A stretch of 64,000 bases of DNA from positions 1,988,738 through 2,052,737 of the forward strand of contig NZ_JACHGY010000001.1 in NCBI RefSeq assembly GCF_014207595.1. Direction: 5' to 3'. The notes beneath the pieces were generated by a model. That model made no database searches and was not told where the DNA came from. It saw only the letters and a list, made by a program, of their open reading frames with translations. Numbering within the stretch: position 1 is the stretch's first letter; every line of letters begins with the position of its first letter. The DNA comes from Algisphaera agarilytica. Lineage in GTDB: Bacteria > Planctomycetota > Phycisphaerae > Phycisphaerales > Phycisphaeraceae. Shown here in pieces: positions 18,089 through 27,361 of the stretch. The position numbers and the translations under genes are program-made.

Positions 18089-18487
18089 ATGAAGGTTTCA
18101 TCCTGGATGTTGGCCGCGGCGGGTGTGCTGGGTTTCAGCGCGATCGTGGCGGGTACGTTTGCGGCGCACTACCTGCCGTGGGAATCGCTGGATGCGAAGG
18201 CCCCGGAGTGGTGGGCGACTGGCTCGAAGTATCACCTCGCCCACGCGCCGGTGGTGCTGGGCTTGGCGTTGCTGGCGGGTGTTCGGCCGGGCAAGCTGGT
18301 GACGGCGTCGGCGGTGTGCTTCTGCGTGGGCGTGCTGATCTTTGCGGGGTCGTTGTACGTGATGTCGCTGACGGGGGTGCGCTGGTTGGGCGCGATCACG
18401 CCGATCGGCGGGGTGAGTCTGTTGGTGGGGTGGGCGTTGTTGTTTGTAGCGGGGGTGAAGGGCGCAAAGACCACGCCGAGCGGGTGA
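18089..18487 (+). CDS. DUF423 family small membrane protein
   Basis: A 132-residue protein with four hydrophobic helices. The G-T-F-A-A-H-Y-L segment near the start, K-Y-H-L-A-H-A in the middle and L-G-A-I-T-P-I-G-G near the end fit the DUF423 (YgdD) family, whose function is unknown. A GTG at 18074 would add five residues. It lies 30 bp after the carbohydrate enzyme gene and could be read with it. Confidence 0.7.
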   Translation: MKVSSWMLAAAGVLGFSAIVAGTFAAHYLPWESLDAKAPEWWATGSKYHLAHAPVVLGLALLAGVRPGKLVTASAVCFCVGVLIFAGSLYVMSLTGVRWLGAITPIGGVSLLVGWALLFVAGVKGAKTTPSG

Positions 18488-18530
18488 CGCGACGATTAGA
18501 GAAAACGCTACGGATGGAATAAGGAATGCG

Positions 18531-18905
18531 CTAGAGCAGCCCAAGTTCGAGCTGGGCTTCGTCGCACATCATGTCCTTGGACCAACGGGGTTCCCAGACG
18601 AGTTCGACGTTGGCCGAGTCGATCGCGTCGACGGTCTCGGCGGCGCCCTGAACCAGGCGCGGCAGGGTCCCGGCCTCGGGGCAGGCGGGGCTGGTGAGGG
18701 TCATGCGGATTTCTGCGTGACGTTCGGTGATGTCGATCGAGTAGATGAGGCCGAGGTCGTAGAGGTTGACCGGGATTTCGGGGTCGTAGACCTGCTTGAT
18801 CGCTTCGATGATCTGGCCCTCGACGGTGTCGGCGTTGGGCGTCTCGGTCGCGGCGACGCGGGGGCGTCCGCCGCCGCTGGAGTCGAATACGCGAATGGAT
18901 TCCAT
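18531..18905 (-). CDS. sufT: SufT-like MIP18/DUF59 Fe-S maturation factor
   Basis: A 124-residue protein with the DUF59 core Y-D-P-E-I-P-V-N-L-Y-D-L-G-L-I-Y and the T-S-P-A-C-P segment carrying the conserved Cys. SufT proteins assist Fe-S cluster delivery and commonly end suf operons, as here, 147 bp downstream of sufE on the same strand. The ATG at 18905 is used; a TTG nine codons earlier is possible. A small inverted repeat lies between it and sufE and may be a partial terminator. Confidence 0.85.
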   Translation of the reverse strand: MESIRVFDSSGGGRPRVAATETPNADTVEGQIIEAIKQVYDPEIPVNLYDLGLIYSIDITERHAEIRMTLTSPACPEAGTLPRLVQGAAETVDAIDSANVELVWEPRWSKDMMCDEAQLELGLL

Positions 18906-18968
18906 GGGGTGGCTTTCGGTGTGGATGGACAAGGTGCAACGATTCGGATCGGACGCGAATTTTTTCCG

Positions 18969-19040
18969 TTAGCCCCCGGCTCTGCCGGGGGGCGGCGACG
19001 GATACATTGTGGCTTGCCCCCGGGCAAAGCCCGGGGCTAA
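18969..19040. repeat. GC-rich inverted repeat between sufE and sufT
   Basis: A 25-bp arm beginning TTAGCCCCCGG (18969-18993) is matched in inverse by 19016-19040, ending CCGGGGCTAA. Each arm also folds on itself. It could attenuate read-through into sufT or be a dispersed REP-like element. Confidence 0.65.
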
Positions 19041-19051
19041 GGGGGGTGCTG

Positions 19052-19477
19052 TTACGCGTTGGCGGTGAGCGCGTTGATGCGTTCGATCATGGCCCAGAGC
19101 CCGTTGCGGCGGGTGGGGCTGAGGTGTTGGTGGAGGCCGAGCTTTTCGACCACGGCCTTGGCGTCGGTCGCGCGGGCCTCGGCGGGTGAGACGCCGTCGA
19201 ACAGGCTAAGCATGATGGCGATCAGTCCGTTGACGATGTGCGCATCACTCGCAGCGCGGATGGCCAGGCGCTTATCCTCGGCGAGGTCGAGTTTGAGCCA
19301 GACCGACGCCTGGCAGCCGTGCACGCGGTTGGCCTCGTTGCGGTCGGCCTCGGGCATGTCGGGGAGCTTCTTGCCCAGGTCGATCAGGTAGCTGAAACGC
19401 TCTTCCCAATCGTCGAGAAATTCAAAGGTCTCTTCGATCTCGTCGATGGGCGGGATGGCTGAAGAAGAGGCGGTCAT
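19052..19477 (-). CDS. sufE: SufE sulfur acceptor
   Basis: A 141-residue SufE, which takes persulfide sulfur from SufS and passes it to SufBCD. The R-V-H-G-C-Q-A-S-V-W segment holds the sulfur-accepting Cys. The start ATG overlaps the sufS stop (ATGA), giving tight coupling. In-frame sequence upstream of 19477 lies inside sufS in another frame and is not coding. Confidence 0.93.
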   Translation of the reverse strand: MTASSSAIPPIDEIEETFEFLDDWEERFSYLIDLGKKLPDMPEADRNEANRVHGCQASVWLKLDLAEDKRLAIRAASDAHIVNGLIAIMLSLFDGVSPAEARATDAKAVVEKLGLHQHLSPTRRNGLWAMIERINALTANA

Positions 19478-20736
19478 GCGAGCAGTTCCTTGGCCCGGCC
19501 GAGGGCTTCGACCAGGGCGCCAATCTCTTGGTGGGTCGTATAGGCGGCGCACGAAGCCCGGACGGTCGCGGGCACGCCGAAGCGGTCCATGAGCGGCTCG
19601 GTGCAGTGGTGGCCGGTGCGCACCGCGATGCCGCGGTGGTCGAGCACGGGCCCGACGTCGTAGGCGTGGGCCCAGTCGAGCACGAAGCTGAAGATCGGGA
19701 TCTTGGTCGGCGACGTGCCGATCATGCGGAGGCCTTCGACTTCGGCGAGTTTGGCTTGGCCGTACTCGGCGAGGCTGTGCTCGTGGGCCCAGATCGCTTG
19801 GCGGTCCTGCGCGGTGAACCATTCGATGGCGACACCGAGCCCGATCGCCCCGGCGATGTTGGGCGTGCCCGCCTCGAAGCGCATCGGCGGCGCGGCGTAG
19901 GTGCTGCCGGTGAACTTGACCGAGTCGATCATCTCGCCGCCGCCGCGGTAGGGCGGCATGGCTTCGAGCATTTCCATCCGACCCCAGAACACGCCGATGC
20001 CCGTTGGGCCGTAGAGCTTGTGCCCGGTGAAGGCGAGGAAGTCGCAGCCGAGTTCGTGGACGTCGATCGTTTGAGCGGTGACCGCCTGGGTCGCGTCGAC
20101 GACCGTGGCCGCGCCGACTTCCTTGGCGAGCCGGACCATCTCGGCGACGGGGTTGACCGTGCCCAGCGTGTTAGACACCGCGACCATCGCCACGACCTTG
20201 CCCCGTTCGTCGAGCAGCGATCGGTAGGCGTCGAGGTCGATCTCGCCGTCGTCCGTGACCGGGATCGGAACGACCTCGGCCCCGCATCGCTCGGCAACGA
20301 GTTGCCAGGGCACGATGTTGGAGTGGTGCTCCATCTCGGTGACGAACACGCGGTCGCCGGGCTTGAGGGTCGCGCCGCCGTAGCTGTGGGCGACGAGGTT
20401 CAGCGCGTCGGTCGCGCCGCCGGTGAAGACGATCTCGCGGGGGTTGTCGCTGCCGATGAACCGGGCGCAGATCGCGCGGGCCTGTTCGTACTGCGCGGTC
20501 GCCTCTTCGCTGAGGGTGTGCAGGCCGCGGTGGACGTTGGAATTGGTCTGGGTGTAATAGGTCTCGAGCGCGTCGAGAACGGCCTGCGGTTTTTGCTTGG
20601 TCGCGGCGTTGTCGAGATAGACCAGCGGCTTGCCGTGGACCTCGCGCTGGAGGATGGGGAACTCCGAGCGCAACGCTTGCACGTCAAAGGGACCCGTGGA
20701 CGGGGTGGCGTTGGTGGGGGTTGCTAAGTCGCTCAT
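19474..20736 (-). CDS. sufS: SufS group II cysteine desulfurase
   Basis: A 420-residue PLP enzyme that removes sulfur from cysteine. The PLP Lys is in F-T-G-H-K-L-Y-G, the persulfide Cys in V-R-A-S-C-A-A-Y, and the substrate loop R-T-G-H-H-C precedes it. Length is normal for SufS with a short N-terminal extension. It lies between sufD and sufE in the usual operon order. Confidence 0.95.
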   Translation of the reverse strand: MSDLATPTNATPSTGPFDVQALRSEFPILQREVHGKPLVYLDNAATKQKPQAVLDALETYYTQTNSNVHRGLHTLSEEATAQYEQARAICARFIGSDNPREIVFTGGATDALNLVAHSYGGATLKPGDRVFVTEMEHHSNIVPWQLVAERCGAEVVPIPVTDDGEIDLDAYRSLLDERGKVVAMVAVSNTLGTVNPVAEMVRLAKEVGAATVVDATQAVTAQTIDVHELGCDFLAFTGHKLYGPTGIGVFWGRMEMLEAMPPYRGGGEMIDSVKFTGSTYAAPPMRFEAGTPNIAGAIGLGVAIEWFTAQDRQAIWAHEHSLAEYGQAKLAEVEGLRMIGTSPTKIPIFSFVLDWAHAYDVGPVLDHRGIAVRTGHHCTEPLMDRFGVPATVRASCAAYTTHQEIGALVEALGRAKELLA

Positions 20737-20755
20737 GCCGTTTCCTGACCGAGGA

Positions 20756-22111
20756 TTATACCTCGATGCTCAGGTCGTAGGCCTTGGGCAGCTTGGCGAT
20801 CATCTCGCGGGCCAGCAGCCGACGCACGGGCACCAGCTCCATACGATCGAAGCCCTCGGCGGCAAACGCGTAGATCAGCATCGCACGGGACACGTCTTCG
20901 GACAGGCCACGCGACATGAAGTAGAACACGCTTTCGGGGTCGACGGCACCGGTGGTGCAGCCGTGGGTGCACTGGACGTCATCCGCGTAGATCTCGAGCT
21001 GCGGCCGGGCGTTCACGCGGGCCTCTTCGCTGAGCAGCATGTTGCGGTTGGATTGCACAGCGTCGGTCAGCTGGGCGACTTGGTCGACGATGATCCGACC
21101 GGTGAACACGCCGCGGGACTTGCCGTTGAGGATGCCCTTGTAGAACTGACGGGATTCGCAGTCGGGCGCGGCGTGGTGGACACGCATCGCGTTGTCGAGG
21201 TGTTGCTCGTTGTGGCCGACATACAGGCCGTTGATCAGGCAGTGGGCGTTCTTACCCGCCAGCGTGGGCAGCACGTTGTTTCGCACCAGCTTGCCGCCGA
21301 GCAGCACGGTGTGCGAGCGGATGTCGGCTTCTTCTTCGAGGTGGGCATATAGCGACGAGACGTTGTACGCCGACTCGGATTCCTTCTCGAGCAGGTAGTG
21401 GTGGACCTTCGCACGCTCGGCGGCGAAGACCTCGGTGATGGCGTTGTTGAGGTACACCGCGTCGTCCGAGAGCGTGACGTAATGCTCGATGACGGTCAGC
21501 TCGGCGTTTTGCTCGGCGACCACGACGTTGCGCGGGTGGGTGGCGATGGGCTCGGCCGTCCCCCCGGAACCAGCCGTGGCGATGCTGAGGATGTGCAGCG
21601 GCTTGTTGGCGGCTTGGCCTTTGGGCACGTGGACGAAAACGCCGCCTTCGATGCTGGCGTTGGACAGCGCGGTGAACGGGTCGTCGGTGTCACGGGTTAG
21701 CTGGCCGATGTACGGCTCGAGCATCGCGCGGTGCTCGCACGCGGCTTTGCGCAGCGTGCAGCAGGTGATGCCGTCGCCCAGCCCGGCGGGGTCGTCCGAC
21801 AGGTGGGCCTGGTAACGACCGTTGACGAACACCAGCGTCACGTCTTCGAGTTCGGGGATCGCAAATTGCTGGGCTTGTTCAAGCGACAGCACTTCGTCCT
21901 CGACGGCCGACACAAAGTTGTGGGCCTTGAGTTCGCTGAGGTCGGTGAAGCGCCACGACTCGTTTTTACGGCCGGGCCAACCGATTTTGTTGAAGGCGAT
22001 GCGTCCGGCTTCGCGGAGAGGGTTAAGCCAGGACTGGCATTCAGGTATCGGACGGTTGGGGGTCACATCGATCACGTGGTCAATTGTACGGGGTGTTTCG
22101 AGGGTGCTCAT
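20756..22111 (-). CDS. sufD: SufD, Fe-S scaffold subunit
   Basis: A 451-residue SufD, the SufB paralogue in the SufBC2D scaffold. The C-terminal beta-helix region with Q-C-T-H-G-C-T-T-G and a final helical region with the R-x-M-L motif are characteristic. It starts at ATG 22111 with a TAGGTGA site. It is 47 bp from sufC and 20 bp from sufS. Confidence 0.92.
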   Translation of the reverse strand: MSTLETPRTIDHVIDVTPNRPIPECQSWLNPLREAGRIAFNKIGWPGRKNESWRFTDLSELKAHNFVSAVEDEVLSLEQAQQFAIPELEDVTLVFVNGRYQAHLSDDPAGLGDGITCCTLRKAACEHRAMLEPYIGQLTRDTDDPFTALSNASIEGGVFVHVPKGQAANKPLHILSIATAGSGGTAEPIATHPRNVVVAEQNAELTVIEHYVTLSDDAVYLNNAITEVFAAERAKVHHYLLEKESESAYNVSSLYAHLEEEADIRSHTVLLGGKLVRNNVLPTLAGKNAHCLINGLYVGHNEQHLDNAMRVHHAAPDCESRQFYKGILNGKSRGVFTGRIIVDQVAQLTDAVQSNRNMLLSEEARVNARPQLEIYADDVQCTHGCTTGAVDPESVFYFMSRGLSEDVSRAMLIYAFAAEGFDRMELVPVRRLLAREMIAKLPKAYDLSIEV

Positions 22112-22157
22112 GGGTTCACCTACGGAGGGTCGTTAAGAAAGTCTAGGCAGCGGCGGA

Positions 22158-22940
22158 TCAACCGACGGCGAACGCTTCGTTCACCCCGTAAGGTGCGTAA
22201 CCGGTCTTCTCGAGTTCGGTGGCGAGTTCCTTGCCGCCGGACTTGATGATCTGGCCCTTGACCAGGATGTGCACGTGGTCGGGCTCGATGTAGTCGAGCA
22301 GGCGCTGGTAGTGGGTGATGAGCAGGAAGCTGCGGTTGCCGTCGCGCATCGAATTCACGCCGTCGCTGACGATCCGCAGGGCGTCGATGTCCAGGCCCGA
22401 GTCCGACTCGTCGAGGATGCCCAGCACCGAGTCGAGCACGGCCATCTGGAAGATCTCGAAACGCTTCTTCTCGCCGCCGGAGAAGCCTTCGTTGACGTTG
22501 CGCTTGAGCATCTCGAACGGCACGTTGATCTGCTCGGCCTTCGCACGGAAGTGCTTGAGCAGCGAGCCGGCGTCGAGTTCTTCTTTGCCTTCGAAATCAC
22601 GCTTGGCGTTGACCGCGGCCTTGAGGAACTGCATCGAGCTCACGCCGGGGATTTCGACGGGGTATTGGAAGGCGAGGAAGACGCCGGCGTTTGCCCGTTC
22701 GTCTGCGCCCATCTCCGAGAGGTCTTCGCCGTTGAACAGGATCTCGCCTTCGGTGATCTCGTAGTCTTCCTTGCCCGCGAGGACCTGCGAGAGGGTCGAC
22801 TTGCCCGAGCCGTTGGGGCCCATGATGGAGTGGACTTCGCCGGGCATGATCTTGAGGTCGACGCCGTGAAGGATCTCGACGTCGGGGTCGTCTTCGAGGC
22901 GGACGTGGAGGTTTTTGATTTCGAGCAGGGGGGTGGTCAT
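22158..22940 (-). CDS. sufC: SufC ABC-type ATPase
   Basis: A 260-residue ATPase that powers the SufBC2D scaffold. Walker A is G-P-N-G-S-G-K-S-T, the signature is F-S-G-G-E-K-K-R, and Walker B with the catalytic acid is I-L-D-E-S-D. The Ser-Asp after Walker B (E-S-D-S-G-L-D) is typical of SufC. Normal length. Confidence 0.96.
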   Translation of the reverse strand: MTTPLLEIKNLHVRLEDDPDVEILHGVDLKIMPGEVHSIMGPNGSGKSTLSQVLAGKEDYEITEGEILFNGEDLSEMGADERANAGVFLAFQYPVEIPGVSSMQFLKAAVNAKRDFEGKEELDAGSLLKHFRAKAEQINVPFEMLKRNVNEGFSGGEKKRFEIFQMAVLDSVLGILDESDSGLDIDALRIVSDGVNSMRDGNRSFLLITHYQRLLDYIEPDHVHILVKGQIIKSGGKELATELEKTGYAPYGVNEAFAVG

Positions 22941-22994
22941 GGTGCGTTCTCTTGCGCGGGTGTGTTTAAGTTGGGTGTCGTGTGGTTCGGGGAC

Positions 22995-24503
22995 TTAGCC
23001 GACGCTGCCTTCGAGGCTCACGGCCAGGAGTTTGTTCGCTTCCACGGCGAACTCCATGGGCAGCTCGCTGAAGACTTCTTTGCAGAAGCCGTTGACGAGC
23101 AGGCTCAGCGCGTCTTCCTCGCTAATGCCGCGGGCGGTGCAGTAGAACATTTGGTCCTCGGCGACCTTGGTCGTACTCGCTTCGTGTTCCGCGGTGGCGG
23201 TGGGGTTGCGGATGTCGACGTAGGGGAACGTGTGGGCCCCGCACTGGTCGCCGATGAGGATCGAGTCGCACTGCGTGAAGTTGTGGGCGTTCTTGGCCTT
23301 GGGGTTCATCTGCACCAGGCCGCGATAGGTGTTGTGGCCCTGGCCGGCGGAGATGCCCTTGGAGATGATCGTGCTCTTGGTGTCTTTGCCGATGTGGATC
23401 ATCTTCGTGCCGGTGTCGGCCTGCTGACGGAGGTTGGTCAACGCGACCGAGTAGAACTCGGCCTTGGCGCGGTCGCCACGCAGGACGACCGAGGGGTACT
23501 TCCAGGTGATGGCGCTGCCGGTCTCGACCTGGGTCCAGGAGATGTGGCTGTCGTCGCCTTTGCAGACGCCGCGTTTGGTGACGAAGTTGTAGATGCCGCC
23601 CTTGCCGTTTTCGTCGCCGGGGTACCAGTTCTGGATGGTCGAGTACTTGATCTTGGCATTCTTGTGCGCGACCAGCTCGACGCACGCGGCGTGGAGCTGG
23701 TTCTCGTCGCGCTGCGGGGCGGTGCATCCCTCGAGGTAGCTGACCTCGGCGTCTTCATCGACGATGATGAGCGTCCGCTCGAACTGCCCGGTGTTGCGGG
23801 CGTTGATACGGAAGTAGGAACTCAGCTCCATCGGGCACTTCACGCCCTTGGGCACGTACACGAAGCTGCCGTCGCTGAAGACGGCGCTGTTGAGCGCCGC
23901 GAAGAAGTTGTCGGAGTAGGGGATCACCGTGCCGAGGTACTGCTTGACCAGCTCGGGGTGTTCCTTCACTGCTTCGGAGAACGAGCAGAAAATCACGCCC
24001 GCCTCGGCGAGCTCGTCTTGATACGTCGTCTTGACCGACACCGAGTCGAACACCGCGTCGACCGCGACCTTACGGCCTTCGCCTTGCCCCTCACCCGCCA
24101 AGGCCTCGGCGGGGGAGACGTCGTCGATGCCCAGCAAGGCTTTCTGTTCGCTCAGGGGGATGCCGAGCTTGTTGTAGGTTTCGAGGATGGCCGGGTCGAT
24201 CTCGTCGAGGCTGCCGGGGCCCTTTTTGGGGGCGGCGTAGTAGCTCAGGGCCTGGTAATCGACCGGCGGGTAGCCGTAGGGCAGGAACACCCACTCGGGC
24301 TCTTCCATCTTTTCCCAGTGGCGCAGGGCCTTGAGCCGCCAATCCAGCAGCCACTGGGGCTCGTCCTTTTTGGCGGAGATGAAGCGGATGATGTCTTCAT
24401 TGAGGCCAGGCGGGGCGAATTCCTGCTCGATGTCGGTCACGAAGCCGGCGGTGTACTCGCGGCGCGACTCGGCAATTTCGGCAACTTCTGCGTTGGTAGT
24501 CAT
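22995..24503 (-). CDS. sufB: SufB, Fe-S scaffold subunit
   Basis: A 502-residue SufB, first gene of the operon. Recognisable parts are the N-terminal F-V-T-D-I-E segment, the [10 protein letters not shown] beta-helix entry, and [14 protein letters not shown] near the conserved Cys used for cluster assembly. A 15-residue G-E-G-Q-G-E-G-type insertion near residue 145 is unusual and has low complexity. The ATG at 24503 begins the reading frame after a 298-bp regulatory gap. Confidence 0.95.
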   Translation of the reverse strand: MTTNAEVAEIAESRREYTAGFVTDIEQEFAPPGLNEDIIRFISAKKDEPQWLLDWRLKALRHWEKMEEPEWVFLPYGYPPVDYQALSYYAAPKKGPGSLDEIDPAILETYNKLGIPLSEQKALLGIDDVSPAEALAGEGQGEGRKVAVDAVFDSVSVKTTYQDELAEAGVIFCSFSEAVKEHPELVKQYLGTVIPYSDNFFAALNSAVFSDGSFVYVPKGVKCPMELSSYFRINARNTGQFERTLIIVDEDAEVSYLEGCTAPQRDENQLHAACVELVAHKNAKIKYSTIQNWYPGDENGKGGIYNFVTKRGVCKGDDSHISWTQVETGSAITWKYPSVVLRGDRAKAEFYSVALTNLRQQADTGTKMIHIGKDTKSTIISKGISAGQGHNTYRGLVQMNPKAKNAHNFTQCDSILIGDQCGAHTFPYVDIRNPTATAEHEASTTKVAEDQMFYCTARGISEEDALSLLVNGFCKEVFSELPMEFAVEANKLLAVSLEGSVG

Positions 24504-24574
24504 TTAAAACTCTCCGAAGAGATAATCGGGCTGCATGGGGAGCAACCAAGTGTAGCCAGCGTTGGCCGGCCGAG

Positions 24575-24597
24575 CTATGTCGGGTACTAATAGGACT
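24575..24597. promoter_or_regulatory. Candidate Rrf2/IscR operator upstream of sufB
   Basis: CTATG-TCGGG-TACTA-ATAG-GACT on the + strand, 72-94 bp before the sufB start, closely matches the string at 832-850 before the Rrf2 regulator. The rest of the 24504-24801 gap is AT-richer than its neighbours and shows no other gene. Confidence 0.4.
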
Positions 24598-24801
24598 CTT
24601 TTTGTACTATAGCACCACTAAACCAAGATTTCGAGTCGCCAGGGCCATCTGCCCGGGACTAACCCACGGTTTTCGATACAGATTCCACGGTTTACGACAA
24701 ATCTGCTTGAAAACCACTCTGGCCGGGCTTTTGTGGGTCTGTGAGCCGTGCGGGAGCAATCGGCTCGCAGGTGTGATCCGGGTTCACTTAAGCCGTGCGG
24801 A

Positions 24802-25815
24802 TCAGGCCGAGCCGTCGGGGACGGTGGTGGGGTCGGGCTTGAACAGCTTGGTGTCCAGGGCCCAGATCTTCTCGGTGAACAGGCCGTTGGCATTGGGCTT
24901 GGGCGTGGTCGGGCGAGTCTCCGCTATCGACATGTTCATCTTGGCGTCGAGGTTGTCGAGGTTGCTGATGAAGATGGCTTCGGGGGTCGCGGGGACCTTG
25001 AGGGCGCCGTATTCGGGGATGCCGTGGTGGCTGAAGATGATGTGGGTGAGGACCTGGAGGATGGCATCGGGGACTTTCAGTGCCGCTTCGCCGAGCTCTT
25101 CGTCTTCACAGGCCTTGGCTTTGGCGTCGAGCAGGATCGCGCCCCGGCCGATGTGGCCGACGAGTTGGCCGTCTTGCGAGTAGCCGAAACCCTGGAGCCA
25201 GGTCAATTCCTGGCACTTGCCCAAATCGTGCAGGAACAGGCCCATGAGCACAATGTCGCGGTTGAGCTGGGGGTACAGCGGCAGCAGTGCGTCCGCCCCC
25301 TTCATCAGGCTCAGCGTGTGCTCGAGCAGCCCGCCGAGGTAGGCGTGGTGCATGGTCATCGCGGCGGGGGCCTGGCAGAACTTGCCCATCAGATCGCCGT
25401 CTTCGAGGTAGCGGTCGGCCAGCGACTTGATCGCCGGGTGTTCGAGGCTCTGTAGCAGGCTGAGTACCTCGCTGAACATCTGATCGATGTCGTTTTCGGT
25501 GCAGGGGAGCAGGTCCTTGAGCTCGTTGTCGGTGGGTTCGTGGGCACGGATGTCCTGCACGATGATCTGCATCTCGCCCTGGTAGGGTTGGGTGGAGCCC
25601 GCGGCCCAGACGAAGCCATCGGTGGGCAGGGTGGCGAAGTGGTCTTCGGTGATCGACCACATCCGGGCGGGGGTACGGCCGGTTTTGTCGGCGAGCAGAC
25701 ATTTAAGGAACGGCTTGCCGTTCTTGGTCATCCCGAGCTGGGCGTTCTGGATGGCGAACACGCCGTCGAGGTTCTGGTTGGCTTGGAGATCACGGATGTA
25801 GGCACGGGTGGACAC
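24802..25815 (-). CDS. YhaM-like 3'-5' exoribonuclease (OB fold plus HD domain)
   Basis: A 337-residue protein: an N-terminal OB-fold (about 15-95, K-N-G-K-P-F-L-K-C-L-L-A-D-K-T-G-R) followed by an HD phosphohydrolase domain with H-H-A-Y-L-G-G-L-L-E-H, L-F-L-H-D-L-G-K and F-S-H-H-G metal-binding motifs. This architecture is that of YhaM/CBF1 exoribonucleases that trim single-stranded RNA. The GTG start at 25815 has AAGGAA nine bases upstream. It stands alone on the minus strand beside the sulfatase promoter. Confidence 0.85.
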   Translation of the reverse strand: MSTRAYIRDLQANQNLDGVFAIQNAQLGMTKNGKPFLKCLLADKTGRTPARMWSITEDHFATLPTDGFVWAAGSTQPYQGEMQIIVQDIRAHEPTDNELKDLLPCTENDIDQMFSEVLSLLQSLEHPAIKSLADRYLEDGDLMGKFCQAPAAMTMHHAYLGGLLEHTLSLMKGADALLPLYPQLNRDIVLMGLFLHDLGKCQELTWLQGFGYSQDGQLVGHIGRGAILLDAKAKACEDEELGEAALKVPDAILQVLTHIIFSHHGIPEYGALKVPATPEAIFISNLDNLDAKMNMSIAETRPTTPKPNANGLFTEKIWALDTKLFKPDPTTVPDGSA

Positions 25816-25890
25816 AGATCAAATTCCTTGTCGGTGGGGCGGACGGGCCATCGTAGCCGGGGACGCCGCAGCCCGCTATGCGGGAAAGTG

Positions 25891-25920
25891 TTGACGTATT
25901 TTCAACTTTCATGTTATATT
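25891..25920 (+). promoter_or_regulatory. Sigma70-type promoter for the sulfatase/GH86 operon
   Basis: TTGACG (25891-25896) and TATATT (25915-25920) are separated by 18 bases in an AT-rich window, 33 bp before the sulfatase start. Confidence 0.6.
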
Positions 25921-25952
25921 TTTGCATCACCTCCTCCCTCGGAATCACCGTC

Positions 25953-27341
25953 ATGAAATCTGTGTGCTTGTTCCTGGTCGGTTTGTTCCTGTCGCTGTCC
26001 GCCTCGGCTGTGGTCGCGGAGAAGCCCAACATCATCATGATCTACGCCGACGACATGGGCTACGGCTGCGCCGGTTCCTACGGCGACACCAACCTCGTGC
26101 CGATGCCCCATGTCGACCGCCTCGCCGCCGAGGGCGCGCGCTTCACCGACGGCTACGTCACCGCGCCCGGCTGCGGGCCCAGCCGATACGGCCTGCTGCT
26201 TGGTGCGTACCAACAGCGCTTCGGCGTCCAGCACAACCGCGATACCTGGGAGAAGATCCCCAGCTGGCCCACCGAAACCGCCGAGAGCAACCGCATCCCC
26301 TCGGGCCACCTCTGGATGAACCAGGCCCTGAGCACCGCGGGCTACACGACCGCGCTCGTGGGCAAGTCCAACCTCCCGCTCTATCCCAACACCACGTTCG
26401 ACGAGACCTGGTCGCCCATGACCTTCGGCGGCGACTACTTCCCCGACGAAACCGGCTACTACGACGGCGTCGGCGAAGTGCGCCACTACCGCGGCTACAA
26501 GCGCATCATCTGGGGCCCCGAACGCGTCGGCGATGAATACCTCACCGACCGACTCGGCCGACAAGCTGTGGACTTTATTGAACGCAACGCGCACCAGCCG
26601 TTCTTTCTTTATCTCGCCTTCAACGCGCCGCACAGCCCGATGCAGGCCAAGGCCGCGTACAAGCCGCGCGTTGCTCACCTCGAAACCGAGGCCACGAAGC
26701 TCTACGGCGCCATGATGATCTCGATGGATGAAAACATCGGCCGGGTGCTCGACGCCCTCGAACGCATGGGCATCGACGACAACACCATCGTGGCCTTCTC
26801 CAGCGACAACGGCCCGTCCTTCGCCTACCGCGTGGACTGGCCCGAGGATTGGCCGCGAGAACTGCTCGGCAGCGCCGGCCCTTTGCGTGCCTACAAAGGC
26901 TCGTTCTACGAGGGCGGCATCCGTGTGCCCTACATCATCCGTTGGCCGGGCAAGATCAAAGCCGGGCAGGTGTTTGAAGACCCCGTGAGCACGATGGACC
27001 TGTATCCCACCTTCGCCGCCGCCGCGGGTGCCCAGGTGCCGGAGACGACGCAGCTCGATGGCGTGGATCTCTTGCCGTATCTCGACGGCGACAAGACGGG
27101 CCTCGCCGACCGCACGCTGTACTGGTGGTGGTACGACCAGGGCTCGATGCGCCGCGGCCCGTGGAAGATGGTGTCCTACGGCGAGCAACGCGAGCTCTTC
27201 AACCTCCACGACGACATCGGCGAAACCACCGACCTGTCCAAGAAGCACCCCGACATCTTCAAAGAAATGACGAGCGACTACGACGCGTTCCGTGCCAGCA
27301 TGCCGCCGGTGCTGCACCCGCACCCGCAACTGATGAAATAA
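25953..27341 (+). CDS. Secreted type I sulfatase 1
   Basis: A 462-residue formylglycine sulfatase with a signal peptide (residues 1-22). The activation motif is C-G-P-S-R (Cys74), the Cys-type C-x-P-S-R that an FGE or anSME enzyme converts to formylglycine. D-D-M-G-Y-G at 33-38 supplies metal ligands and S-S-D-N-G-P a second metal site. It is first in a three-gene cassette with a GH86-like hydrolase and a second sulfatase, indicating desulfation of a sulfated galactan such as porphyran or agaran. The ATG at 25953 matches the signal peptide start; a further upstream in-frame start would overlap the promoter. Confidence 0.92.
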   Translation: MKSVCLFLVGLFLSLSASAVVAEKPNIIMIYADDMGYGCAGSYGDTNLVPMPHVDRLAAEGARFTDGYVTAPGCGPSRYGLLLGAYQQRFGVQHNRDTWEKIPSWPTETAESNRIPSGHLWMNQALSTAGYTTALVGKSNLPLYPNTTFDETWSPMTFGGDYFPDETGYYDGVGEVRHYRGYKRIIWGPERVGDEYLTDRLGRQAVDFIERNAHQPFFLYLAFNAPHSPMQAKAAYKPRVAHLETEATKLYGAMMISMDENIGRVLDALERMGIDDNTIVAFSSDNGPSFAYRVDWPEDWPRELLGSAGPLRAYKGSFYEGGIRVPYIIRWPGKIKAGQVFEDPVSTMDLYPTFAAAAGAQVPETTQLDGVDLLPYLDGDKTGLADRTLYWWWYDQGSMRRGPWKMVSYGEQRELFNLHDDIGETTDLSKKHPDIFKEMTSDYDAFRASMPPVLHPHPQLMK

Positions 27342-27361
27342 CCCTCTTCGGAAATCCAAAC

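Noticed and set aside
19478..19822. An N-terminal extension of SufE upstream of 19477
   Set aside because: It is an Arg/Pro-rich shadow of sufS in another frame; family homology starts at the ATG overlapping the sufS stop.
22269..24590. A 773-codon open frame antisense to sufC/sufB
   Set aside because: It arises from high third-position GC in the suf genes; no motif or ribosome site supports it.
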